DNA of 59,022 nt, from contig NZ_NWSX01000037.1 of the NCBI RefSeq assembly GCF_002531825.1, positions 1 to 59,022 of the forward strand, given 5' to 3'. A program made the position numbers and the translations under genes. The stretch is from Rhizobium sp. J15. GTDB taxonomy: Bacteria > Pseudomonadota > Alphaproteobacteria > Rhizobiales > Rhizobiaceae. The stretch's first letter is position 1; every line of letters begins with the position of its first letter. Shown piece by piece: positions 51,845-59,022 of this stretch. A model generated the notes under the pieces. That model had not been told where the DNA came from. It searched no databases and saw only the letters and a program-made list of their open reading frames with translations.

Positions 51845-52612
51845 ATGTTCAAACTTGCTGCTGCCGTCGCCCTGGCGGGCGCTCTCTTCTCCGGTGCTGC
51901 CGTTGCCGAGCCGGCCAAGCCGACCGTCGTCCTCGTTCATGGCGCCTTTGCCGATTCCTCCAGCTGGAACGGCGTCGTCGAAATCCTGCGCAAGGACGGC
52001 TTCCCGGTCGTGGCGGCCGCCAATCCGCTGCGCAGCGTTTCCAGCGATGCCGCCTATGTCTCCGACGTCGTCGGCAGCATCGCCGGTCCCGTGGTCCTCG
52101 TCGGCCATTCCTATGGAGGGCAGGTGATCTCGGCCGCCGCGAATGGCCACGACAACGTCAAGTCGCTGGTCTATGTCGCGGCCTTCGCGCCCGATGCCGG
52201 TGAATCGGTTGCAGATCTCGCCGGCAAGTTTCCGGGCGGCACGCTGAGCGGCGCGTTGGCGGCGCCGGTGAAACTCGCCAGCGGCGGCGTCGATCTCTAT
52301 ATCGACCAGGCGAAATTCCATGACCAGTTCGCGAGCGACGTGCCGGCCGAACAGGCCGCGCTGATGGCGGCTGCCCAACGGCCGATCACCGAAGCGGCGC
52401 TCACCGAAAAATCCGGCGAGCCCGCCTGGAAGAAGCTGCCGTCATGGTTCGTCTACGGCACCGGCGACAAGAACATCCCGGCCGCAGCCCTCGGCTTCAT
52501 GGCCGAGCGGGCAGGGTCCAAGCGGACCGTCGTGGTCGACGGCGCCTCTCATGTCGTGATGGTTTCGCATCCTGAGAAAGTGGCGGAACTCATCGAAGAG
52601 GCCGCGAAGTAA
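51845..52612 (+). CDS. Secreted alpha/beta hydrolase
   Basis: A 255-residue protein with a Sec signal peptide (MFKLAAAVALAGALFSGAAV, cleavage after AVA). The oxyanion segment is VVLVHGAFADSSSWNGVVEI, the nucleophile elbow is GHSYGG (Ser about 90), and the other catalytic residues lie in YGTGDKNIPAAAL (Asp) and GASHVVMVSHPEKVAEL (His). The fold resembles esterase/salicylate-esterase-like enzymes. It is divergent from the OhrR-like gene and probably controlled by it. The substrate is unknown. Confidence 0.9.
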   Translation: MFKLAAAVALAGALFSGAAVAEPAKPTVVLVHGAFADSSSWNGVVEILRKDGFPVVAAANPLRSVSSDAAYVSDVVGSIAGPVVLVGHSYGGQVISAAANGHDNVKSLVYVAAFAPDAGESVADLAGKFPGGTLSGALAAPVKLASGGVDLYIDQAKFHDQFASDVPAEQAALMAAAQRPITEAALTEKSGEPAWKKLPSWFVYGTGDKNIPAAALGFMAERAGSKRTVVVDGASHVVMVSHPEKVAELIEEAAK

Positions 52613-52623
52613 CCTTCTCCAAC

Positions 52624-52651
52624 GGGCCGCGGCGCGCAAGTGCCGCGGCCC
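52624..52651. terminator. GC-rich hairpin after the hydrolase gene
   Basis: GGGCCGCGGC (52624-52633) pairs perfectly with GCCGCGGCCC (52642-52651) around an 8-base loop. It starts 11 bp after the stop. No T-run follows, so it may pause or protect RNA rather than end transcription by itself. Confidence 0.5.
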
Positions 52652-52744
52652 GATGCCGGCAAGCGGAGCCTGCCACCGCCTGTCACATCTCTGTCAACGA
52701 CCCCTAATAAGGGAGGGGTGACGCAATTCCGAGGACCCCTCCCT

Positions 52745-53722
52745 ATGAAAACGATCGTTTCCGCCGCAGCCCTTCTCGCCGCGAGCCTGCTTGCCATTCC
52801 GGCTTCGGCCGCAAACCTCGTTCTCTATACCAGCCAGCCGAACGAAGACGCACAGGCGACCGTCGATGGCTTCATGGCCGCCAATCCCGATATCAAGGTC
52901 GACTGGGTGCGCGACGGCACGCCGAAGATCATCGCCAAGCTGCAGGCCGAGATCCAGGCCGGCAATCCGGTCGCCGATCTTCTCCTGATCGCCGACGTGG
53001 TGACGCTGGAGCGCCTGAAGCAGGAGGGCAAGCTGCTGGCCTACAAGTCGCCGGAAGCCGCCCAATACGACGCCACCCTCTATGATGCCGACGGCTACTA
53101 TTACTCGACCAAGCTGATCACCACCGGCATCATGTACAACACCTCGGCCGGCATGAAGCCGGCGAGCTGGAAGGATCTGACCAAGCCGGAAGCCAAGGGC
53201 CTCGTCACCATGCCGAGCCCGCTTGCTTCGGGTGCGGCGCTTATCCACGCCCAGACGCTGGCCGCCGTGCCCGGCCTCGGCTGGGATTTCTACAAGTCGC
53301 TCGCCGAAAACGGCGCGATCGCCGCCGGCGGCAACGGCGCCGTCTTGAAGTCGGTCGCCTCGGGCGAGAAGGCTTACGGCATGGTCGTCGATTACCTGCC
53401 GATCCGCGAGAAGGCCAAGGGCGCGCCCGTCGAATTCGTCTTCCCGAGCGAAGGCGTGTCGGCCGTCACCGAGCCGGTCGGCATCCTCGCCAGCACCAAG
53501 AATGCCGAGGCCGCCAAGAAGTTCGTCGATTATGTGCTCTCGGAAAAGGGCCAGGAAGGCTTCCTCAAGCTCGGCTATATCCCGGCCCGCAACGGCATGA
53601 AGCTGCCGGAAGGTTTCCCGGCGCGCGATACGATCAAGGTGCTGCCGATCAAGGCGGCCGAAGCGCTCAAGAATACCGACCAGGATCTGAAGACCTTCTC
53701 GGGCATTTACGGCTCGAACTGA
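52745..53722 (+). CDS. Ferric-iron ABC transporter substrate-binding protein (FbpA/AfuA-like)
   Basis: A 325-residue periplasmic protein with signal peptide MKTIVSAAALLAASLLAIPA (cleavage near ASA). The mature N-terminus NLVLYTSQPNEDAQATVDGF and the Tyr-rich DADGYYYSTKLITTGIMYNT fit type-1 ferric-binding proteins that use tyrosines. Related proteins carry other small ligands, so iron is likely but not proven. It is the first gene of a three-gene operon. Confidence 0.85.
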   Translation: MKTIVSAAALLAASLLAIPASAANLVLYTSQPNEDAQATVDGFMAANPDIKVDWVRDGTPKIIAKLQAEIQAGNPVADLLLIADVVTLERLKQEGKLLAYKSPEAAQYDATLYDADGYYYSTKLITTGIMYNTSAGMKPASWKDLTKPEAKGLVTMPSPLASGAALIHAQTLAAVPGLGWDFYKSLAENGAIAAGGNGAVLKSVASGEKAYGMVVDYLPIREKAKGAPVEFVFPSEGVSAVTEPVGILASTKNAEAAKKFVDYVLSEKGQEGFLKLGYIPARNGMKLPEGFPARDTIKVLPIKAAEALKNTDQDLKTFSGIYGSN

Positions 53723-53729
53723 TCCTTTC

Positions 53730-55424
53730 ATGCAATTCTCTGCAAGATCGGGAAACAGCCAGCCTGCCTGGCTGTTTCCTTTTATCGTCATCACCGTGCT
53801 CGTCCTCAGCGTGCTGCCGCTCGCCCGCCTTGCCATGGCAGGGATTGCGGCCTTTGCCAGCGGCGGCGTCATCGATGTGCTGAGCGAGGCGTCGCTCTGG
53901 CAGGCGACCTATTACACCCTCGTCACCTCGGTTCTCGGCACGATCGTCTCGCTTCTGATCGGCTGCCTCTTCGCCTTCCTGCTGACGCTGACGGACCTTC
54001 CGGGTAGGGGGCCGCTCAGCTTCTTCTTCGTGCTGCCCATGATGATCCCGCCGCAGGTGACGGCGCTTGCCTGGGTGCAGATGTCGGGACCATCGAGCCC
54101 GCTCTTGAAGGCGCTCGCGATCGCTCCGCCGCTCGGCTCGCCGCAGCCGCTTTATTCGGTCGGCGGCATCGCGCTGCTCTACGGCGTCCAGCACGCGCCG
54201 CTCGTCTATCTCGCGCTCCGGGCCGGGCTGATGACGCTGCCGCGCGATGGCGTGGAGGCCGCACGGCTTTCCGGCGCATCCAGCTTGCGGGTGTTCCGCG
54301 ATATCATCCTGCCGCTGTCGCTGCCCGGCATCATCGCGGGTGCCGCGATCTCCTTCGTCTCCTGCACCGGCAATTTCGGCATTCCCGCCATTCTCGGCAT
54401 TCCGGCCTCGATCTTCACGCTGCCGACGCTCATCTTCACCAAGTTTTCCGCCTTCACCAGCCGCACCTTCGGTGATGTTGCGGTGCTCTCAGGCATCATC
54501 GCGATGATCTCGGTCGCCGGGCTGATGATCCAGGACCGGGCGCTCAGAGGCCGCGACTATCGCGTCATCGGGCTTTCGGGCGCTAATGCGGCTTTGGCGC
54601 TCGGCCCTTGGCGGCTTGCCTTCACGCCGCTTCTTTGGGCGATCCTGTTCTTCATGCTCGCCGCTCCCTTCTTCGCGCTCGTCGCCGGCGCGCTGGTGCC
54701 GGCCTATGGCGTACCGCTCACCTTCAAGACCATGTCGCTGCATGCCTTTCAGGAGATCCTGTTCCGGCAGGCGATAACGCGCACCGCCTTCGTCAATTCG
54801 CTGTCGCTCGCCGGCGCCACCGCCTTATGTCTCCTGGTGGTGACCGTGCTTACGGCCTATGCGCTGACGCGGCGGAAGGATGCGGTGTCCCGCATCGTCG
54901 CCAGCCTGATCGAGATACCCTATTCGCTGCCCGGCATCGTCATGGCGGTCGCCTTCATCCTGGTCTTCGCGGCACCGATCCCCTTCCTCCACATCTCGCT
55001 CTACGGCACGATCTGGATCATTCTTCTCGCCTATTTCTCCTCCTTCTTCGCCGTCAGCCTGAAGCCCGTCGTCAGCGCCTTCCACCAGCTCGATCCGGCG
55101 CTGGAGGAGGCGGCACGTCTTTCCGGCGCCGGCTTCTTCCGAAGACTTTCCGATATCATCGTGCCGCTGATTGCACCGGCCGCCGGGGCCTCCGTCATTC
55201 TCGTCTTCCTGATCGCCTGCAACGAGCTGACGATCTCGGCACTGCTCTGGTCGGCCGGCACCCAGACGCTCGGCGTCGCCATCTACAATCTCGACGACAG
55301 CGGCAGCTCCGACCTTGCCTCGGCGCTGTCGGTGCTCGTCGTTCTCATGGTCGTCGTCATGATGCTGCTGCTCGAACTCCTGGCCAAACGCCTGCCGAAA
55401 GGGGTGGTCCCATGGCGAAGCTGA
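53730..55424 (+). CDS. Ferric-iron ABC transporter permease (FbpB-like, duplicated)
   Basis: A 564-residue inner-membrane protein made of two fused six-helix permease units. The two EAA loops are GVEAARLSGASSLRVFRDII (about 170-189) and LEEAARLSGAGFFRRLSDII (about 456-475). The length fits FbpB/SfuB. It starts 7 bp after the binding-protein stop and overlaps the ATPase gene by 13 bp. Confidence 0.93.
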   Translation: MQFSARSGNSQPAWLFPFIVITVLVLSVLPLARLAMAGIAAFASGGVIDVLSEASLWQATYYTLVTSVLGTIVSLLIGCLFAFLLTLTDLPGRGPLSFFFVLPMMIPPQVTALAWVQMSGPSSPLLKALAIAPPLGSPQPLYSVGGIALLYGVQHAPLVYLALRAGLMTLPRDGVEAARLSGASSLRVFRDIILPLSLPGIIAGAAISFVSCTGNFGIPAILGIPASIFTLPTLIFTKFSAFTSRTFGDVAVLSGIIAMISVAGLMIQDRALRGRDYRVIGLSGANAALALGPWRLAFTPLLWAILFFMLAAPFFALVAGALVPAYGVPLTFKTMSLHAFQEILFRQAITRTAFVNSLSLAGATALCLLVVTVLTAYALTRRKDAVSRIVASLIEIPYSLPGIVMAVAFILVFAAPIPFLHISLYGTIWIILLAYFSSFFAVSLKPVVSAFHQLDPALEEAARLSGAGFFRRLSDIIVPLIAPAAGASVILVFLIACNELTISALLWSAGTQTLGVAIYNLDDSGSSDLASALSVLVVLMVVVMMLLLELLAKRLPKGVVPWRS

Positions 55425-56431
55425 TCCTCAACCGGGTGGCCAAGGATTTCGGCACCGGGCGGGCTGCCGTCAGCGATTTCTCGCTCGATGTGCGCGAGGG
55501 CGGTTTCCTGGCGCTGCTCGGGCCTTCCGGCTGCGGCAAGACGACGGTTCTGAGGATGATCGCCGGTTTCGAGACGCCTTCCGACGGCTCGATCCATCTC
55601 GGCGAGCGGCTGCTGGCCGATGCCGCGCAATCGCTGCCGCCCGAGAAGCGCAATATGGCGATGGTTTTCCAGTCCTATGCGCTTTGGCCGCATATGAGTG
55701 TCGCCGACAATGTCGGCTACCCCCTGAAGGTGCGCGGCATCTCCGGCGATGCCTACCGGGCGAAGGTCGGCGAGGCGCTTTCCACCGTGCGGCTTGCCGA
55801 TTTTGCCGGGCGGCGGCCGGCCGATCTCTCCGGCGGCCAGCGCCAGCGCGTGGCGCTCGCCCGCTGCCTGGTGACATCGCCCGACGTCGTGCTGCTCGAC
55901 GAGCCGCTCGCCAATCTCGACCGGCACCTGAAGCAGGAGATGGAGGAGACCTTCCGCGAATTCCACCAGCGCTCGGGCGCCACGATGATCTATGTCACCC
56001 ATGACCAGAGCGAGGCGATGGCGCTCGCGACCGACGTCGCCGTCATGTCCGACGGCCGCCTGCTGCAGGTGGCGCCGCCGGCCGAGATCTATGCCCGGCC
56101 GGAGGGCCGCGTTGTCGGCGGCCTGATCGGGCGCGGCGCGATCCTGACCCTGCCGGTCATGGACGGCGAACGCCAGCTGGAATGGGATGAGTTGCAGGAC
56201 GCGCTCCAGGCGGCCAACACCGATGGCGCCGATATTCTCGTGCGGCCGGAAGATGTGATCATCGGCGGCGAGGGGGCTCCGGCAACCGTCGAATCCGTGT
56301 GGTTCGAGGGCGAGCGCTACGCCGTGAAGCTGAGGCTCGGCAACGGCCAGACGCTGCGCGCCTACAGCCGCGTGGCCGTCGTGCCTGGTGAAGCCGTGCG
56401 CGCCGTCATCCGCGCGGGCTGGCGGCTTTGA
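55412..56431 (+). CDS. Ferric-iron ABC transporter ATPase (FbpC-like)
   Basis: A 339-residue ATPase. Walker A is GPSGCGKTT (residues 37-45), the Q-loop is VFQSYALWPHMSV, the signature is LSGGQRQRVALARCLVTSPD, and Walker B is VVLLDEPLANLDRHLK. The C-terminal part (about 235-339) is a regulatory TOBE-type domain. The overlap with the permease supports translational coupling. Confidence 0.93.
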   Translation: MAKLILNRVAKDFGTGRAAVSDFSLDVREGGFLALLGPSGCGKTTVLRMIAGFETPSDGSIHLGERLLADAAQSLPPEKRNMAMVFQSYALWPHMSVADNVGYPLKVRGISGDAYRAKVGEALSTVRLADFAGRRPADLSGGQRQRVALARCLVTSPDVVLLDEPLANLDRHLKQEMEETFREFHQRSGATMIYVTHDQSEAMALATDVAVMSDGRLLQVAPPAEIYARPEGRVVGGLIGRGAILTLPVMDGERQLEWDELQDALQAANTDGADILVRPEDVIIGGEGAPATVESVWFEGERYAVKLRLGNGQTLRAYSRVAVVPGEAVRAVIRAGWRL

Positions 56432-56628
56432 TGGATAGAGAGTCGGCGTCTACGACAGCAATTGAAGCTCGACAATAGAAGTTGAAAATTACCGTTCTCT
56501 TCTTTCGAATCACCATAAAGTTGAATAGTTCTTCCGGCTTCGTGGTGCCGAGCCGGACTAAATTAATAGAAGCGTATGAGAAGAGTAAAACTCGCGCGAT
56601 AATCGATTGGTTGAAAGGACATATTATT
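56432..56628. other. AT-rich spacer before the lipoprotein gene
   Basis: The stretch from about 56460 to 56630 is clearly richer in A and T than its surroundings (for example GAAAATTACCGTTC and TAAATTAATAGAAG). An upstream in-frame ATG at 56482 would extend the lipoprotein, but it would bury the signal peptide. The composition suggests acquired DNA or a promoter region. Confidence 0.45.
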
Positions 56629-56862
56629 ATGCCAATTCCAGTAAAGCGTATTCGATCCGTTTTCGTGCTTTCGGCGGTTCTTTTGGGTGCAGCGAGTGTT
56701 CTCCAGGGATGCCCGTCCGTGGAGCGGGGCGAACGAACCCAGACCTTTAGCCCAAATGATTTATACCGCGGTTCGAGCAACAGGAGCTCGTCGAGCAGTC
56801 CGGATGGCGGGCACAGCCAACCTCACGATAACGCCACCTCAAGCCCGCCCAGCCATATCTAG
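56629..56862 (+). CDS. Small lipoprotein of unknown function
   Basis: A 77-residue protein. The signal peptide MPIPVKRIRSVFVLSAVLLG leads to a lipobox-like VLQGC with Cys28, so the mature part is about 50 residues anchored to a membrane. The tail is Ser/Pro-rich with SSNRSSSSSPDGGHSQPHDN. AAAGGAC precedes the ATG at 56629. I do not recognise the family. It lies in an AT-rich pocket. Confidence 0.6.
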   Translation: MPIPVKRIRSVFVLSAVLLGAASVLQGCPSVERGERTQTFSPNDLYRGSSNRSSSSSPDGGHSQPHDNATSSPPSHI

Positions 56863-56955
56863 GCGCAGACGGCACCTGTCATCATATTTCTCGGCTTGCG
56901 GTCTTTCCCTGCGGCGATTGCCGGTTAAGGTACTGCCCGCAACCGGACTCATTCC

Positions 56956-58065
56956 ATGTCGCTTCGTCTCGCCACCTTCAACGTCGAAAACCTGCTGACC
57001 CGTTTCGATTTCACCGGCTTCCGCAACCAGCTGCGCCAGGACCGCGTCATCAAGCTTTTCGAGGTCAATAGCGAGGGTGTCTATCAGCAGCTCGAGCAGG
57101 CGCGGGTGATCGCGGCGACCGACGACACCAGGCAGATGACGGCGCTGGCGATTGCCGATGCGGATGCCGATATCCTCTGCCTGCAGGAAATCGACAATAT
57201 GGCCGCCCTGCATGCCTTCGAATACGGCTATCTCTTCCGCATGGTCGGAAACGGCTACCGGCAGAAATTCCTGGTGGAAGGCAATGACAGCCGCGGCATC
57301 GACGTTGCCGTCCTGATGCGCGAGGAAACGCGCGACGGCCAGAAGATCGAGCTTCGGGATATCAGAAGCCATGCGATGACCACCTATCGCGATTTCGATC
57401 TCTTCGACGAGGAACTGGCGCTCACCAGCCGCATCGACGACAAGATCTTCAAGCGCGATTGCTTGGAGCTCGACCTCCTGATCGGCGGCAGGCCGCTCTC
57501 GCTCTATGTCGTGCATTTCAAATCGATGGGCAATCCGCGCGACGGGCTCGACGGGCGCCAGTCGACCATGCCGATCCGCCGGGCCGAGGCGCGGGCCGTG
57601 CGCCGCATCATCGAGGCTCGCTTCGGGGCCGGCCACACAGCCTCGAAGAGTTTCGCCATCTGCGGCGACATGAACGACTACCAGGAGCGCGTCGACGTCA
57701 TCGGCCGGCGCGGCGCCGGCTATCGCTTCGAACATCAGCAAGAGGCCGAAAGCGCGCTTGACGTCTTCAGCCGCGACGGCTTTGCCGAAAACGTCGTGCG
57801 CCGCCGCGAGGCCCTCGACCGCTGGACGCTCTATCACTCTCGCGGGCCGCAGGAGCAGTGGCTCTGCCAGCTCGACTATCTCTGGCTCTCGCCGGCACTC
57901 GCCGCCCATAATGCCGGCCGCCTGCCTGAAATCATCCGCAACGGCCAGCCCTATCGCACCATCTTCCCGCCGGGGCAGGAGGTGGAGCGTTATCCCCGCA
58001 CCGGTTGGGACCGGCCGAAGGCCTCCGACCATTGCCCCGTCGTCATGACACTGGATCTCCCCTGA
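56956..58065 (+). CDS. Endonuclease/exonuclease/phosphatase-family protein
   Basis: A 369-residue protein of the DNase I-like fold. Landmarks in order are RLATFNVENLLTRFDF (Asn metal contact), ADILCLQEIDNMAALHAFEY (Glu), LYVVHFKSMGNP (His), SFAICGDMNDYQERVD (Asp and Asn), LCQLDYLWLSP (Asp) and KASDHCPVVM (catalytic Asp-His). There is no signal peptide. The substrate (nucleic acid, phospholipid or inositol phosphate) cannot be told from sequence. It ends 8 bp before the NUDIX gene. Confidence 0.9.
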   Translation: MSLRLATFNVENLLTRFDFTGFRNQLRQDRVIKLFEVNSEGVYQQLEQARVIAATDDTRQMTALAIADADADILCLQEIDNMAALHAFEYGYLFRMVGNGYRQKFLVEGNDSRGIDVAVLMREETRDGQKIELRDIRSHAMTTYRDFDLFDEELALTSRIDDKIFKRDCLELDLLIGGRPLSLYVVHFKSMGNPRDGLDGRQSTMPIRRAEARAVRRIIEARFGAGHTASKSFAICGDMNDYQERVDVIGRRGAGYRFEHQQEAESALDVFSRDGFAENVVRRREALDRWTLYHSRGPQEQWLCQLDYLWLSPALAAHNAGRLPEIIRNGQPYRTIFPPGQEVERYPRTGWDRPKASDHCPVVMTLDLP

Positions 58066-58073
58066 AAGCGACC

Positions 58074-58844
58074 ATGAAAACCAATTTGAGCTTGAATATT
58101 CCGGACACCGATTTTTCCGACGATTTCGCCGGCTGGCCGCCCGAGAGCACCGTCTTCCCGATCGCGGGCGTCGATCTCCGCGTCCTGCCCGGCACGCATC
58201 CTTTCGTTGCCGCCGAGGAGACTGACATCCGCGAGAACTGGGCGAAGGAGACGGCCGCCAATCCGGCATTGTTCGACGGGCGCCTGGTGTTCCAGCAGCG
58301 GCTGTCGCTCGGCCGGGAGGGGATTTCCGGCGAGGGTTACGTCACTCCGTTTTCCGCCTTCATGTACTGGCGCCGCCAGCCGCAGCGCCAGGGCGGCATC
58401 CACATCTTCGCCTATCCCGTGCTGGAAAGCGCCGACGGCGCGCTTGTGGCGATCCGCATGGGCGCGCACACGGCCAATGCCGGCCAGGTCTATTTCGCCG
58501 CCGGCTCGCTGGAGGCGGAGGACATCGTTGACGGGCGCTGCGATATCGAGGCCAACATGCGCCGCGAGGTCCACGAGGAGACCGGCCTCGATCTTTCCGA
58601 TGCCGTGGCGGGGCAGGGGCTCTATGCCAGCCACGCCAACCGGACGGTGACGCTGATGCGCCTCTTCCGCTTCGACCTGACGGCCGACGAGATGGTGAAG
58701 CGGATCGAGGCCCACATGCTGGTCGCCGAAGACAAGGAGATCGCCGGTGCCGTGGCGATCCGCTCGGCCGATCACGCGGCCTATCCGTATAACCGGGCGA
58801 TGCTGCCGGTGATTGATTGGTATTTTGGGAATAAGGGTGTGTGA
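58074..58844 (+). CDS. NUDIX hydrolase
   Basis: A 256-residue protein. The NUDIX helix is seen as ANMRREVHEETGLDLSDAVA (RE..EE.G), preceded by the glycine of AAGSLEAEDIVDGRC. An extra N-terminal domain of about 100 residues precedes the catalytic one. The ATG at 58074 is 8 bp after the previous stop, so the two genes are likely co-transcribed. It probably hydrolyses a nucleoside diphosphate derivative; the substrate is unknown. Confidence 0.88.
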   Translation: MKTNLSLNIPDTDFSDDFAGWPPESTVFPIAGVDLRVLPGTHPFVAAEETDIRENWAKETAANPALFDGRLVFQQRLSLGREGISGEGYVTPFSAFMYWRRQPQRQGGIHIFAYPVLESADGALVAIRMGAHTANAGQVYFAAGSLEAEDIVDGRCDIEANMRREVHEETGLDLSDAVAGQGLYASHANRTVTLMRLFRFDLTADEMVKRIEAHMLVAEDKEIAGAVAIRSADHAAYPYNRAMLPVIDWYFGNKGV

Positions 58845-58880
58845 CGCTTCTGTTTTGAGGACGTGACGAGCAAGTGGCTG

Positions 58881-59000
58881 CCCCTCATCCTAACCCTCTC
58901 CCCGTTTTGACGGGGAGAGGGGACTTGCCATATCACACGGCAGAGATCGGCATAGACGGTGCGGCCTATTCCCTTCTCCCCGCAAGCGGGGAGAGCGACT
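58881..59000. repeat. Inverted pair of GC-rich palindromic repeats
   Basis: CCCTCTCCCCG-TTTTGA-CGGGGAGAGGG (58894-58921) and a second hairpin CTCCCCGC-AA-GCGGGGAG (about 58976-58993) lie downstream of the NUDIX gene. They belong to the same general class as 48588-48752. No gene is seen from 58845 to the window end. Confidence 0.7.
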
Positions 59001-59022
59001 GTCTTCTTTGTCAAGCGTTTTG

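Noticed and set aside
52613..52744. Fur box or iron-response operator before the ferric transporter
   Set aside because: No convincing Fur-box or Irr-type dyad was found by eye in the 132-bp space, so no iron regulator is claimed.
1..59022. tRNA, rRNA or riboswitch genes
   Set aside because: No cloverleaf-like arms with CCA-type ends, rRNA segments or known riboswitch cores were recognised; a covariance-model search would be needed to exclude small RNAs.

Overview
The window is GC-rich, densely packed bacterial DNA whose gene content and intergenic repeats fit a chromosome of the Rhizobium leguminosarum/etli group. The basis is: class I ilvC preceded by a TetR gene, a BA14K-family protein, a Ugp-like sugar ABC system with a SorC regulator, a DUF6429 relic, a MYG1 protein, and several families of rhizobial palindromic intergenic repeats, including two 78-bp RIME-like elements 96% identical to each other. 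No rRNA, tRNA, CRISPR array, transposase, integrase or phage module was seen. The species assignment is an inference from sequence recognition, not a search.

Layout. 1-1744: a cobalt-type nitrile hydratase operon (alpha, beta, activator). 1748-3454 (minus): a small secreted PF03640 protein, an ECF sigma factor and its membrane anti-sigma factor. 3670-7507: an Rrf2 regulator, an MscS channel with a cyclic-nucleotide-binding tail, and a cupin / NmrA-type reductase / AhpD-like operon. The regulator and the operon share a GGATA-N5-TATCC palindrome. 7639-13592: LysR regulator, Dda-like helicase, MerR-LuxR hybrid regulator, pdxJ, and a qorB/HxlR divergent pair. 13713-20791: frameshifted DUF6429 gene, MFS pump with TetR, MarR-GNAT fusion, racemase/Lrp pair, BA14K protein and type II NADH dehydrogenase. 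21427-28554: a Tet(M)-like ribosomal-protection GTPase, a zinc alcohol dehydrogenase with an AraC regulator, and a GtrB-like/GT-C-like glycosyltransferase pair.

28581-37336 is the most system-like block: a SorC regulator and ABC ATPase diverge from a binding protein, two permeases (the second interrupted by a one-base frameshift), a glycerophosphodiesterase, a HAD phosphatase and an FGGY kinase. It looks like uptake and breakdown of a phosphodiester-linked polyol or sugar; the substrate is unknown. 37352-48555 holds a periplasmic hypothetical protein, TetR-ilvC, MYG1, a GT25 transferase convergent on an OmpR/histidine-kinase pair, a cupin, a ParD-ParE-methyltransferase operon with an adjacent VapC-like relic, ilvE and a MocR-type aminotransferase. 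Together ilvC and ilvE cover two steps of branched-chain amino acid synthesis.

48774-58844 carries a DUF2278/lamin-tail protein, an aldo-keto reductase, an OhrR-like regulator divergent from a secreted alpha/beta hydrolase, an FbpABC-type ferric transporter, a small lipoprotein in an AT-rich pocket, an endonuclease/exonuclease/phosphatase protein and a NUDIX hydrolase. Intergenic spaces are repeatedly filled by inverted GC-rich repeats. In two places (HxlR at 13590, GTPase at 23372) such a repeat starts at or before the stop codon of the upstream gene.
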